Of a DNA stretch of 64,000 nucleotides, positions 33,418 through 46,106 are shown piece by piece (within the stretch, counting starts at the first letter, position 1; the number at the start of each line of letters is the position of its first letter). Under the pieces are notes generated by a model, which saw only the letters and a program-made list of their open reading frames with translations, was not told the origin of the DNA and did no database searches. This DNA is from Notospermus geniculatus (lineage: Eukaryota > Nemertea > Pilidiophora > Heteronemertea > Lineidae), in contig NMRB01001887.1 in the NCBI GenBank assembly GCA_002633025.1, positions 9,699 through 73,698 on the forward strand. Reading direction: 5' to 3'. A program made the position numbers and the translations under genes.

Positions 33418-33957
33418 GGGTCATCGATGTGACGTTTTCTAGTGTTGTCTATATCCCAGTGTTTCCGCACAAAAGACAGCGAGAGAGGCCTCGACTTTTC
33501 AAAAGGGGAAACTGGAAAATCTTCACTCTCTCGGTTCACAGTGTTCGTGACATTGTGGGGAAACAAGTGAAATGGGATGATAATAATAATAATAATAATA
33601 ATGGTGAGTTCTTATATAGCGCTTCATAGCGTATTACGGTCTCTCAAGGGCGGCGCACACTTGCGATTTTTCGAGCGATTTTCTAGGCGACCGGCCTTGC
33701 GACCACAGAAGCGACTGAACATATTTTCAGTTTCTTTAGTTTTTGTTGACTCGTTTGCGACAGATGCTTCCTTGGAAGGTCAGTGATGTCGTGGATAACA
33801 TGACTGATCGACCTCAAAGGTAATTATCGCAGGTGTGCGGCGCCGTTAAGCGCTTCACACATTAGTGCGCTTCACCGTTAAGCGCTTCACACATTCAGAA
33901 ACCTTTCTGTAGAAACCAAAGGGCAGCCTCAATATAGCGCACACGATGGACATTTCA

Positions 33958-34060
33958 GGCCAGTTGAGAGTTACCGAGTGGAACGGCCGGGGATCGAACC
34001 CGCGACCTTCCGATCACGAGTCCACAGCCGCAACCATTATGCCACCGCGCTCCCCAAACT
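33958..34060 (-). mobile_element. tRNA-derived SINE head
   Basis: On the minus strand GGAGCGCGGTGGCATAATGG and GCGGGTTCGATCCCCGG form A-box and B-box-like blocks. To the left, at 33577-33640, are an (AAT)n run and TTCTTATATAGCGCTTCATAG, the kind of tail associated with such SINEs. The exact borders are unclear. Confidence 0.5.
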
Positions 34061-35820
34061 GTGGCATTATACACCAGTGGCATAACTGTGGCATTATACA
34101 CCAGTAGGCCTACATGTGCCCTGGTAGTCATGGAAGTGGAGTAGACCACGTGCGCTGAGACGGTGAAAGTAGCCCTGGTCACCGGTAGGGTTCAAAGATA
34201 GAGAGGTATAGAAGTGGAGGAGACAATTTGTGGGGGGAAATGGTACACGGTAGCCCTGTTCGTCGGGGATGTACCACATTCTGAACAAGAGCGGTAGGCC
34301 TATAACGGACACTGCTGCATCAGAACGTATTTTCGAAATATCGCCCGTCTGAGGGGCGCGAGAGGACAGAAGACTATTATTTCACCTTAGAAAATATCAT
34401 ACCTATATGTAAAGCCTTTCCAAAGTCCATGCCGATAAAATAGCAAGGGGAACCCGTATGTGACGAAGTTCAGGCAGACCTGGGTGAAAACCCTAAACAG
34501 TAATTCAAGAAAACGGGAGTAAAGAATCAGCCTCGGGTGGCTGGTTGAGAATATCACAAGAAGGACCGAATTCGGCGTTGTAAAGAAAACAAACGTGACA
34601 GAATGATAAATACATGTACATTATTCAAAGGTTTTCTCGTTAATTTTTTTTCACATTTTGCGACGAACTTCAGCTGAATAGGAGCAGTCAGCCGTGTTTA
34701 TTTCCAAAAGATGGCAGCAAAGTTCTAGCGCGACCAATACAAAAGAAAATTCTCTTGATTGGTGCTCAGTCAAGCATGAATGGGTCCGCTAGGCATTGAA
34801 TTGGGCCGGAGTGACACCTATTGGTCAACTTACTGACAGCTCCTATTACTGTGTTCTACTTAATCACACTGTCACAGCTATTCCACCAGCGAGGGCAAAA
34901 GTCTTTTAAGCCACTTACGGAGTGTATTTTGTGTTGACTTCATCTGTTTGTAACTATCGAACGTCTAGAGTGCCGGGGTGACGCCGTCACTACGGACGTC
35001 ATTACGTAATTGGTATTATGACGTCATGATCTCTGTTTAGACCGGTTGTCATGGCGTCGACGCCACCATTGCTGAGTGATATCATGCCGTATTTTAATAC
35101 GTTAACACCAACATCTGCAACATTAGTGGTTTTATGAATAATAGATCTGGTAATAATTGCAGTCTACTGTCGTGTAAACAGTTTCGTACGCAACGTGTTT
35201 ACTGTAGTCCGAGAAAAAATGTTTTTTAATCAACGCGAAAAGCAGGCGAACGCAGTAACCTAAAAAAGAAGATACCATTTCCAGACGGGACACAACCGGG
35301 CAGGCAAGCTGTCTAGGCCTGTTCTCTGAGCTGACTGTAGGTGGCAGTTTGCTGTCGTCTGCTAGGCTTATTGGGGATTATCAATGTCCGTTTATCTCCG
35401 ATTTCTCGGCCGTCATGTCTGAGTTTTTTACAAGTTTCTGTATTTGTGCTTCCTTCACATGGAGGATGGAATTCTGACGGGCGAGAGTGTGTTATTTAAC
35501 TTTTTCGTCACCCAGTCATCCCGATCCTGGACCATACGCCGCTGATAGGCTACCCCACATCACATTGGCCAGCTACAACTGAAACTTGGGAAAAACTTCT
35601 TATTCGTGCGAACGCCCAAAATATAACGGAGTTAAGTGAAAAACGTTATGAAATTGGCAAAACATGAACGGAAAGGCAATTTGACGACATGTAGTTTTCT
35701 TTCGTCATTTCGCATTCTCTCGGTATCCAGATGTATTCGGTAAACCACGTGTTTTCGTCGACCAGAGCCTTTGGACACTCCTAAATTATCGCGTTATTAG
35801 AAGAACTAGACGTCAAAAAG
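34061..35820. other. Non-coding stretch upstream of the seven-exon gene
   Basis: It contains a palindromic MITE at about 34675-34855 (AATAGGAGCAGTCAGCCG and, inverted, CTGACAGCTCCTATT; an inverted relative is at about 57995-58165). There is one perfect TGACGTCA (CRE-type) site at 35019-35026, about 800 bp upstream of the candidate ATG. No exon recognised. Confidence 0.45.
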
Positions 35821-38800
35821 ATGTTGGAACGAAGTTACAAAAGTATTTCAATAAGGCCGACCAACTATCCGTACAAGTACAAAGGGTAAGGGTTATATTT
35901 TTTTACCAATTACCGATTTCTGGCTCGAGTATGGACTGCAGGCAGATGGTGACAATTCCAGTATTGCTGAAGGGGTGAATTCCGTCCACTCTGAATCCTA
36001 ACTCCTGGCCCCTATCCCACAACCCTTGATGCCTGGCCTCTTACCCCTGACCCCTAAAGCCTAGTCCTGATCCTAACCCTAACCCCTGACCCTTAAGGCA
36101 GCCATTACCCTAGATACTGGGTACCCTGTTCCATAAGATTAGATGACATTTACACGTTTTATCATACTCTGTATCTTGGGTCGTCCTATCTCAGGTCATT
36201 TACGGTCGTACCCTCCTTTAATGACCCTTCCTTAACAAGTGCGAACAGGGAGGCGGTTGTGAAGACCCTGGGTACGAGGACGATCTTGGCTGAGTGGAAC
36301 TCTTCAGTGGACCGTAAACCACACACCAGCTAAGTGCAATGTACAAACGATTTGAACACTGCATACCTATGTGACGCGGAAAAAGAAATTAGCAATGCAA
36401 AGTAAATACCTATGCTAATATCATTCAGAAAATGCCTGGTCTTATTTTAATTCGTTGGCTGGATTTGATGACGATTTGTTTATTTAGAGATTTCCTTTTG
36501 GTGTATTTTGACCTAATATGGGAAAGAATTCACGATGTCGTTTGGCTGGCGAGATTTTCTTGGTAGAAGAAATTTTGGCCATGAAAAATTAATGTCCACA
36601 TTATCATGTTTACTTTCAACCACATTTTCAAAGACCATTACTAAGCTCATGAATATAATCCAACTTTGACGGATGATATTTATTTATTTCCATTAGCTTA
36701 ACCAGTTTAGAAGTATAAAGGGTTCTGTTTACATTGTAAAATCGGGGACACATCAATGCAAGATAAGTTGTTTGTTGATTTCTACACCAACCGTTAGAGG
36801 GCGGTTCCGTGACGGTGCGACATCTGCCAGTGTTCCCCTTATTTGGGAAACGCTGGCAGATAGATCCTACGTTTCTCTGTATGTCCCCTATGTCAAGTCG
36901 CAGCTTATTCCGTCAGACAATATCACGGGGACAATCACAGATGGGTAACATTCTGATATCGTATCAAATAATTTTATTCTCAGAAAACCAACGGCTTCGC
37001 TGTCAGAGACGAAGGCCAGTCAAAACCCGAACTTCGTCCCGAAACCCAAACTGTCACTGCCACCACTGAAACCTCAGAATACCCGTAACAAACCGCAGTC
37101 CAGGCATCTTCACCATGTTCGTACGATTGACGAAAACGAGAAGGTAAGTAGGCCTATGGAGGCTGCGCACAAACTCCTCACAGCGCCACCTAGTCTCCAT
37201 TATTCCGACCTGAGCCTTCATAAAATGTGGAACGGAAGACGACGGGAATGGGAGCAGTCAGCCGCGCTTATTGCCAAAAGATGGCAGCAAAGTTTTAGCG
37301 GACCAATAGACAATTCTCAACAAATTGACGTAAACGAGAAAGATCTGCGCACTTCCGCCGAAATCGCAACCACAACCTCGGTCTGAAACTGAATGACGTG
37401 ACGCTGAGAACCCCATGACAGTGACTTCATTGGGCAGATTGCAGCGCCATAGACGTGACGTTGATGACAGTTGACACTTCAAATTTTCGCTTGATGAATA
37501 GGGAGTTTTCGCAAAGCCCCCGGATCGCCAACGCAAAGCCAAACCAATATTGTTCTATGCCACGAAAAGAGCACTCGAACAAAAGGATAGACGTTCGCGT
37601 TGGCGTTTCGGGGGGTTTGCGAAAACTGTATGATTCCATATCCCGTCATTCCGCGCACGGTTTTGATTGAAGAATTTGCATAATGTAGGCCTACTTAGTT
37701 ACCAATACCACATAAACAGTAAGCGGTATACCAAATTGTTTGAACATACAAGTCGGCATAGTTTTAAATTACAAATTAGGCCCTATGGAGGTCATTAAAA
37801 CACGTTAAGCGGAGATTATATCGGTTATAATCTTTAACACGAGGTGATTGGTAAAATGGCCAGCTTGGTCTCAGTCGATTGATAGAAAAATTTAGGCCTA
37901 CATGTATAATGCGCATAGGCCTTGATGTGAAGTGGGACAGCGGGCATGTCTGCACACATTGGCTATACACAGAAATTATACAGAAAATAGGCCTACTATT
38001 AGTACGATCAATCGCGTGAGACCAAGAACGGCTATTGACTACCAATGATAATCATTTGAAGCAATACAGAAGTGACAAATGGAGAGAAGTAAAGCGGTAA
38101 TAGTTGAACGACACTGATAAAAATATTGAAATCTTGGAGAATGACCGCTGGATAACCGTTTCTTAATTTCTCACTGGACCGAGTTAAGTTCTGACCATGG
38201 CGGCGACGGCATCCCTTCAGCCCATGGAATATATCAGGCCCAAGAAGTGGACCGAGGTGAGATTTGGAAATTTTAGAAAATCTGTATGTTTATGACTGTC
38301 TTCCGAGATTTTTTTTCCATGCGGGTCTGTCGGACCAGAGTTGGTTTAAGGAACTGTGATGGGAAGGTGGGTTAAGCATAACAGATTGTGTTGAACAAGG
38401 TATAGTTACGTATGAAGTTTCACAAGCCGCGAGGCCGATGTGTTTAGACAGATGCACTAATCCTACAGAGCCTACAGAAACTCTGTCAAATAAGTAGGCC
38501 TACTAGTATTCATTGAAAAGTACTCACTGAGAGCTTTCCAATGAATACCTATGTGATGGGTTCCACGTGATTTTTTACCATATTTTCAATTTCGACAAAA
38601 TGGCGCTTCAGGGAAAGCGTCAAAACATGATTTTAATACGTTTTGTAGTAAATAATTAATTAATTAGTAATAGTCAAGTAATATAATATGTCAAGGTAAT
38701 ATGCCAAGGTAATATGTCAGTGTATGTCAAGTCAGATCAACCAAAACATACCGTTATCTTCTACTGAAGATCCTTTCACCAAAAAATCATTCATGCAAGA

Positions 38801-41800
38801 TTTTGTATTCAAAACGCCGTGTGAAAAGCCAGCCACGCGCGTGAGACCTCAAATACAAACGTCAGAAACTCAACAATGTGCGATATAGATGTGTTGTATT
38901 GCAAATATATAAACTCTATTTAACTCTTTTTTTCTAAGTTTTCAAAACACGCTCGTGAACAAATTTACGAAGATCAACCGTCTATCATATCATTGTCGGC
39001 CTATTCGTATTATTATTCGTATTATGGGCAATAATGGCATTTCTAAAGGATTTAGAACAGACTGAGGTGTAGGCTATCCGATAGTCTGGGAACATGTGAG
39101 TAGTCGAGATGGGCCGACAGACTTTGGCTTTTGATAGCCAGTAATGCCTGTGTTAGCCAATGTTTGCCCACTCTTTACGCTGTCCGATACTACGTATAAA
39201 CCACACTCCAGCCAAATTTGTGAGTTACTGGCGATGGGCAGGATGCAGTCGTCATATCAGCCAAGATTTAAATGCTGACAGTGACAATGAAAACCATTCT
39301 GAACGCTTGATTCGTGGCGCCTTCCAACAAAACGTCCAACGGTATTGAATCATAATCGACAATACCAAACACTAGTTTTCCATGTTATATTTGGGAAAAA
39401 CGTGGGATCGTAACTTTTGCGGAAGCCCTCACATAATAGGGAGTTTAAGAAATCAAACGGGAACGTTAACTTTTAATACGACAACGTTATTTTTCATACT
39501 GCGAATTCACCAGAATATATTATTGCATTTTCGGTTAAAAAAATAACGTTGTCGTAAAGTAAACGTTAATCGTTTGATTTCTTAAACTCCCTAATCTCCA
39601 ATTGCAGGGAAAACGTAAAGTAGGCCTACTTAATACGAACTTTAAGAAAGACTTGACTTCACTTTGGCATAAGGGCCTACTCGTTCGTACACAATTCACT
39701 GGGACACCGCCAGTGGAGCAGAGAACGCAGTGCTCTGTATATAAACAGGATTTTAGATTGTAATTACTAATTTCTTTTTACGATTGATTGCATACTTTAA
39801 CAGCTACCAAGCAAATTGGAAAACCTTTTATCGCTATGAGAAGTCTAACTTATGTACGAGTGGTTAGTGGATTTATCAATACAAATTGCACACGGTATTG
39901 TTAAGCGAAATGATTTCAATTTATTATTGAAAGACTAGCGCCATTACAGGAAATCAGGCGTTGATGGATATAGTGTCTGTTCTATCATTCGGATGATGGA
40001 CTTTGAATGGTTATGCGTCCATCATTATCCGTCATGCTAAGTGAAATTCGTACATTAATTATTACGAATAAAAGTGCAGATATTCGCGAGTTTAAGAAAT
40101 CGCTACGTTAACGAACACTAAAGCCAGCAGCACACCAGGCGATATCGCAAGCGATCTGATCGCCACCGATCTTCTCGCCAGCCACCGCAGACGAGGCGAT
40201 ATCGGTTTTGATATTGTTTGATATTGGGCGAACATCGTTGGCGAGAAGATTCCACGCATCGCTGTCCAGCGCACACCTGGCGTCAACAGCCGACTTTGCT
40301 CGGTGGCGATCAGATCGCTTGCGATATCGCCTGGTGTACTGCTGGCTTAACGCTGACCCTATTTTGCCCATAGAGAGCCAAGTCAGGCGAGAGAACATAC
40401 ACGCGGAGAGGCACCTTTGAAAAACCTAACAACTTCTTCTATGACCTAATACCTCTACTTATTTTTCAGCCAATCTGTACTGTGAACAACATTCTGAGTG
40501 ACTCAAGTTACGCGAAGTTTGATAAGCCATACATATCAATAACTCGAAGTAGCTATGCCCCATGGGTGGCGGGGACGGGAACCAGGCTCCTCGCGAGGAT
40601 GGACTACCAGAGACCAAAAATTGCACAAGGAATAGGTTAGTAAAGAGGTCAAACCTTGTTACGAAGGGACAGTGACAGGAGCATGCCCTTGGACATTTGT
40701 AACAAGCACCGAATTCCCCAAATCAAGCAAGACTTTGGCCCCGTATCGGGAGGTCCCGAAATTCGGGCGATTCAGTCGGGGGCCAACACGAGCGCTTCAC
40801 GGCGAAAATTGGCTCTGAATGGGCAATTCACCATAATTATTTTCCTGCGGTTAAGGCTGAGATAGTTTTCTGCAGTTGAGTTAAGTTACCCATGAGAGCC
40901 AACTTGCGCGAGAAAACTCTCACGTGAAGCAAATCTCGCATGATCTCCGCTCATCGCAAAGACGATATCGCCCGCCACTTTGCATTCGGCGTTGCTAGGC
41001 AGACGTGACATCAGAGCTATCTCGCGAGATGACCACATCGCGAGACGCAATGTGATTGGTCAAGAATCTCATTTCATTTTGTTTACACGTTCTATCTTTC
41101 TAGTGCCACAGAACATTGTGAACCCAGCCATAGAATATACAGAAAGACTTCTACCGTGTCATCCTAAGTTAAAGGTAAGCTTGTCCCGCACAACACGGTT
41201 AAACTTTTCATACGATTTTTTGGAAGTTCAGAGCTTAAAACGAAACTGTGTTTGGACATTTTCCGTTCACATCCATTCTTTTCTTATACCCTGACAGACC
41301 ACACCGATCCCCACCGACGGCCCGTATCAATTCTTACCAAGAAGACGAAGATTACCAAAACCTCACCCGGGTAAGTCGGGACACGGAAGCTGCTGGTCCA
41401 CGTGAGAATTTGCTCGTACGAGTTGGCTCGCAATCGGCAATTCATCGTATGAGGAAGCCACACAACCTTTTGTCCCGACAGGGCGGAGCTGCGAGCGGTG
41501 CGACAGTGACATAAAAAACAAAACCGAATGCTAGAAATGTGACTACCACTCACAGATTATGCAGATAAAACACCAAATGTGATTTTACTTTCAGACCAGG
41601 GCGTTTTTTACTATACACCAAATACCCCAGTCTACCGACCGAGGTGCGCGAGTGCGACAGAAAGAACGCCCTCTTGCGACGGAAGACCGAACAATCCATC
41701 GCCACCGAAATCTGCAGCTGCGAGTTATGAAACTGCTGTAGCGTCACGTGACATCATGAGCGTGACTGGACGAGATCACTCGCGGCGGAAGTGGTTACGA

Positions 41801-42023
41801 GGCCCCCAGGGGGCGCTGACGGTTGGAGGTAGGCATACCTAATGTCTGTCTTATGAGTTAGTCATCGTCAGGTCGTCGGGACTTGCCACATAAACATCAG
41901 AAAAAATCCATCNACCTATTTCCTTTCGTTGCAGAATTCGATGGTGGTGCCCCCATGCGGCCAGACACAAACATGAATGCTAGATATTTTTACCTGCTGA
42001 AGCGGCAACAAGTGATCTCATAG
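35821..42023 (+). CDS. Unrecognised basic Pro/Tyr-rich protein, seven phase-compatible exons
   Basis: The exons are 35821-35885 (ATG, donor phase 2), 36984-37143 (phase 0), 38221-38256 (phase 0), 40470-40635 (phase 1), 41104-41174 (phase 0), 41298-41370 (phase 1), 41595-41828 (phase 1) and the last coding piece 41935-42023 with stop. Every junction keeps frame and the product is 297 residues. I recognise no family. Visible features are a basic start (MLERSYKSISIRPTNYPYKY), a Pro-rich segment with SH3-ligand-like KPKLSLPPLKP, tyrosine-containing blocks (SSYAKFDKPYISITRSSYAPW, QGVFYYTPNTPVYRPR), PRRRRLPKP, and an end reading NARYFYLLKRQQVIS. There is no signal peptide or membrane segment. Small basic Tyr/Pro-rich proteins of this look are common among axonemal microtubule inner proteins, but that is speculation. 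An alternative start at 38197 (MAATASLQPMEYIRPKKW, good Kozak context) would give 230 residues. Exon 36984 also enters in phase 2, so it could instead follow the exon ending at 32544. Confidence 0.6.
36805..36958. mobile_element. GGTGTAACG-family MITE, diverged copy
   Basis: It contains GACATCTGCCAGTGTTCCCC, GGCAGATAGATC and TTCCGTCAGACAATA in the inverted orientation relative to 28071-28245. It ends about 25 bp before the exon acceptor at 36984. Confidence 0.55.
37501..37628. mobile_element. MITE, GAGTTTTCGCAAAGCCCC family
   Basis: The ends GGGAGTTTTCGCAAAGCCCC and, inverted, GGGGGTTTGCGAAAAC flank GCCAACGCAAAGCC and AACGCGAACG arms. A second copy at about 52556-52687 has a C run with an n inside. 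Confidence 0.7.
39438..39592. mobile_element. MITE, AGGGAGTTTAAGAAATCAAACG family, AAT target duplication
   Basis: The ends AGGGAGTTTAAGAAATCAAA and, inverted, TTGATTTCTTAAACTCCCT have AAT at 39435-39437 and 39593-39595. The core is AT-rich. It lies in an intron of the unrecognised seven-exon gene. Confidence 0.8.
40122..40347. mobile_element. 226-bp MITE, AGCCAGCAGCACACCAGGCG family, TAA target duplication
   Basis: TIRs of about 45 bp (AGCCAGCAGCACACCAGGCG, ATATCGCAAGCGATCTGATCG and complement) are flanked by TAA at 40119-40121 and 40348-40350. A three-base TWA duplication is the PIF/Harbinger signature. Partial or diverged copies are at 1-152, about 843-940, 33000-33140, 46382-46690 and 58955-59036. 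Confidence 0.8.
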
Positions 42024-42707
42024 TCAGACTGGACGATAGTAACCATAGCAACCATAAACAGTCAAAATATGTTATGTGAATGATAAAACAAACAAAAAAC
42101 AAACAAACAAACAAATGCTCCGAGAAACAATTTTGAACTTCGTTTCTAGGTCTCCTCAACTAACTTTTTATGAATACAGGGGGTAAGACTCTGCCTAATT
42201 CTCCAGAGCGGTCTCCATTTTTTATTGCGATGTAATCTCAAATTTATTCGATTCCAATTTGGCAACCATGAGTCTGGCGCAAACAACTGGTATTAGTCAC
42301 AGAGAAGGAGCTATCCACGCGTTCAAACAGTGCAGCATAACTTGCGTCAGACTGGTCGGCATATATAATGCTGTCGGATGAAATACCATGAGAGCCAATC
42401 AGATTCGTTGTTTCTATTCGTCATAGGGTCAAGGGTCAAGGTCATATTTCCTGATGACTGGTGCCCTGCCCATCCTCGGAGACCAGGAAAGAATTAAATG
42501 ACCAAAACTTTGTGTACATAGAAAACAGAAACAGACGATTTTAAATAAAATGTCCGCATTTTATAAAACAACTTCTTCACAATGTTACAATCGAACAGAT
42601 TTGGGCGTTTACGTGTATGTTACGTAACAACAATTTGGACGGGACAGTGATGGGTTACAACATAATACAAAGTTGTGACACTGCTGCCATTGAACAGTGA
42701 ACGTTTG
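42024..42707. other. Non-coding stretch after the seven-exon gene
   Basis: It probably holds the 3' UTR: TAAATAAAAT at about 42543 contains an AATAAA signal. A (CAAA)n run lies near 42089-42115. The last 110 bp (42598-42707) recur at 43205-43314 beyond the gap. Confidence 0.4.
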
Positions 42708-42995
42708 NNNNNNNNNNNNNNNNNNNNNNNNNNNNNNNNNNNNNNNNNNNNNNNNNNNNNNNNNNNNNNNNNNNNNNNNNNNNNNNNNNNNNNNNNNNNN
42801 NNNNNNNNNNNNNNNNNNNNNNNNNNNNNNNNNNNNNNNNNNNNNNNNNNNNNNNNNNNNNNNNNNNNNNNNNNNNNNNNNNNNNNNNNNNNNNNNNNNN
42901 NNNNNNNNNNNNNNNNNNNNNNNNNNNNNNNNNNNNNNNNNNNNNNNNNNNNNNNNNNNNNNNNNNNNNNNNNNNNNNNNNNNNNNNNNNNNNNN
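42708..42995. other. Assembly gap flanked by a 110-bp direct repeat
   Basis: A run of N. The sequence to its left (42598-42707) is repeated with one visible change at 43205-43314. Confidence 1.
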
Positions 42996-44517
42996 AAAGT
43001 CCTCACAAAGTCATCTTTTGGAGGGTGAGGTGCAGAAATCTTGGCTGGAAACTATTTATGGACATCTTAGTTATTGGAAAAGTGCCACTACTTAGTAACA
43101 ACTGGTGTAGTTTGGTGAAAATTTGATGAATTTCGATCGGGTTTTTTTGGTGTTGCAGAACATCCTATATAGGTAGTGTAGTGTGTACATACCCAACAGA
43201 CAGTGATTTGGGCGTTTACGTGTATGTTACGTAACAACAGTTTGGACGGGACAGTGATGGGTTACAACATAATACAAAGTTGTGACACTGCTGCCATTGA
43301 ACAGTGAACGTTTGGTGAGGTGATCTACCTGTCAGCGAATTTCGGGCCGACAAAATCTACAATAATATATCATATACAACCATTGCAGTTTTCCGTTCCA
43401 CATGTAGCCCTAGGCCTATTGGTCGGCTGTAGAGTGACTAGTACCAGTATGGTGCAAAGAAGTATACGGTATACGAACACGCCGGTTAATAACAATGGCT
43501 TCACAAAGGATTCGCGACCGTTGTTAACCGGCGTGTTCGTCCCGTAGTATACGCCTATGTACAGGAAGTCTGAGGCCTGGCACATCAACGGCAGGTAATG
43601 GCCAGGCCACACGATCATATTTTTCATCCAATTTTCTGAATATGCTCATTCCCTTCATCACGCGGGTTTACACACTGAAGCCCCAACAGGCCTGGAATCT
43701 GAATTTCCAAAAAACTGGGTGAAAAATTTGATCGTGTGGAGCGGCCAAGGGTAGATCAATTACTGTACAGCATGCCTGTGGTTAACAGCCCGCCTGCATG
43801 TAGGCCTACACGTTTGCATGCATTCACGGCGAAAACAAGACCTAATACGTGGCAATAGGCCTACACCCCTCAGTACAAGTGTCCAGATTGGCCATTGGCT
43901 TTTGGAACTTTTGGTGATTCAGTGTGGCACTGCCTGGGAATTGAAAGAGGCGTAGCCTACAACGGGCAGACGCCGGGAAAAAGGCCTTTTTCATCAAATT
44001 CACGTCGGAGAACCAAAATTAAGGTATATTTTTCGCTCCATAGGCCTACAGCAGATTCTAGTTTTACAATATCGGTCAAGAAGGATAGGCCTACGTAGTT
44101 TTTCGATGTCATGGTTGTGTGAGCTAATAACTAATACGATGTATTTATAAATGTATACATATCACAGGATTGGTGCAGGGGTCACAGTTATAATGCCGGC
44201 AACTGAAACAACAACTGATTTGTGCAAGAAGTTTCACAATAATTGCGATATAGAAATGATATTACACTTTTTAAAGGTGTGTTTCCGCAACGGTGGGGTC
44301 CTCCAATCTTGCTAGCCCAGAGGTAGGGCGTTCCCGTTCCGTGTTTTCGGTTTGCTCCACTAGTGTAAGGTGAAACCGTCTGACTTCTGTGTTGGAGATT
44401 GGACTTGGAGGTCCGCCTAAACGTCGTGTAGCGTGGATTTCCTTCCATTTTCGGGTGAATTACCGCTGAACGTTGTCGCAGAATAACCGGACTGTTGTGC
44501 AAACTCTCCATTGTCCA
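42996..44517. other. Non-coding stretch, mainly repeats
   Basis: It contains the 43205-43314 repeat and a palindrome at about 43456-43560 (GTATACGGTATACGAACACGC and complement, related to 1836-1925). A GCTAGCCCAGAGGT block near 44312 is shared with 4752. No gene seen. Confidence 0.5.
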
Positions 44518-44627
44518 GGGGCCGTATGCATAAAATATCTTAAGCGTAAAATTTCCCTTATCTTTTGTTTGGAACAATAGTTTAAGGGACATTTTACACT
44601 TAAGATGTTTTGTACATACGGGCCCAG
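44518..44627. mobile_element. Palindromic MITE, GGGGCCGTATGCATAAAA family
   Basis: The ends GGGGCCGTATGCATAAAATA and, inverted, TTTTGTACATACGGGCCC surround ATTTCCCTTATCTTTTGTTTG. This is the uninterrupted relative of the host element at 4811-5173 and shows the empty TTAA site. Confidence 0.75.
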
Positions 44628-45978
44628 GGTGGATGCGGTAATAGACCTTTCAGAAAATTTGCGGATGTTGAAAATTACGGTGTGTGCACTCAGTGTGCAT
44701 TAAACTATGAATGTACAGGAGACGGGGACAGACTTCGAGAAAGAGCTATCGTGTAACGGCATGCCTCCACGTGAGAGATTTCTCATGCGAGTTCGCCCTG
44801 ATAGGTACTAGTTCACCATTGTTGGTATCCTGGCGACTCTGACGCCATGACGCATGACACAAATGACTATCCTTTGTTGTCTATCGCTCAGTTGCCACAG
44901 AAAGCCAACTTGCGCGGGAAAACTCACGTGGAGTGGCGCGTTTTGTGTAACAGGTCGAAGTCGCCGACTCTGCCTTGTGCTCCCATTATTTACAACATCA
45001 TGGGGTCGCTAAATGGAACCCTCGAATCCATACAGCCCCTCCCCTCCCCGCCCCCGCCCCCACCCCGCCCCGCCCCGCCCCCTTATACCACAGTTCTGCT
45101 CCAAGCTGTCGATCTACCCAATCGACCACAACCTGCACAACCAAACAACACCACACAATCCATCATGATGAGAAGTTGTTGGAAATCGTGTCTATGAGAC
45201 GTGCCCCAAACCTCGACGAGGCAGCACACAGTTTCAGCGCATGACCAGGGGGCATAACTTGTGTGCTACGGGCAGCCGAAACGCTCTCCGATTTCAAAAC
45301 TGTTGACTCAATTCTCACAGAGGCATAATCCGAGATGAAAAAGTTTAAGGTTGCTCTGTCACAAGTCCACTTCTTGTCCCGTGTGGTCCATAAGTCGCAA
45401 ATGATTTTTTTTGACTGGCCTATATCCGGCAGAATCACAAACCCAAAGATTTTTGCCATGTTGACGTAATATTATCCTGTCTCACTTCTGCGACTGAAAG
45501 AAAGAAAAGAAATAGTTTGAGAGCAACTGTTTATTGACGTGAAATGGATTTGGTTGACTTCGTCTGCTTTAGACATCCTCCCATAGCAGGGCCTTGGTCT
45601 CGCTCTCTTCATACACTCGCATACATACACTGTGTATGAAAAGGAGCGAGGTAACCCCTGCTGTGGGAGGTTTCTGTGGGAGGAATAACTCTGGCGTCCA
45701 ATGGCAGAACCTAAACTGACATTTTTTGTGAAAACTGAGTTAACACCATTTTTGTAGTTACTAGGTTTGGTTTTCTTTGTTTTTTCTCAAAATCAATTAA
45801 GAGTGAGTTAGCCGACTACATGTAGGTTGTGCAATTGGATGGCAGAGCTTCAGAAAATGGACTTTTCTCCATCTTTGCAATCAGAAAGGGCGCTCCACTA
45901 CACCAGCGATAGGACGTGCATTGGACTAGTACCAAGACAATGCTTGGCATTAGTATACCAGGTGATACCACAAGCGAC
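44628..45978. other. Non-coding stretch with a C-rich tract
   Basis: About 45034-45084 is almost pure C with G interruptions (CCCCTCCCCTCCCCGCCCCC), able to form a G-quadruplex on the minus strand. Minus-strand ORF 45459-45163 has no recognisable domain. Motifs ACTTGCGC(A/G)(A/G)GAAAACTCTCACG near 44904 are shared with 40898 and 57800. Confidence 0.45.
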
Positions 45979-46106
45979 CAGGGGTGGCCGCATAGAAACT
46001 CCGCTAGTGCTTCGACAACCTATCGGTGTTAAAATGCATGGAAAAATAACACTATCGGAAGATGGGCTCTGCCAGAGCTAGCGGACTTTCTGTGCGGCCA
46101 CCCCTG
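45979..46106. mobile_element. MITE, CAGGGGTGGCCGCATAGAAAC family
   Basis: The ends CAGGGGTGGCCGCATAGAAA and, inverted, CTTTCTGTGCGGCCACCCCTG. The interior has GACAACCTATCGGTGTTAAAA. A second copy is at 46525-46656. It abuts the next element directly. Confidence 0.75.

Noticed and set aside
33175-33786. Several overlapping plus-strand ORFs downstream of 33417
   Set aside because: They are shadows of the tail exon or run through the (AAT)n repeat.
36984-37069. Frame reading ENQRLRCQRRRPVKTR through exon 36984
   Set aside because: It stops after about 28 codons, while the K-P-T-A-S frame is open to a consensus donor and fits neighbouring exon phases.
42620-43095. ORFs spanning the second N gap
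   Set aside because: They are made mostly of N and have no domain on either side.
45163-45459. 98-residue minus-strand ORF (MAKIFGFVILPDIGQ)
   Set aside because: No recognisable domain, no partner exon with matching phase, and repeat-rich surroundings.
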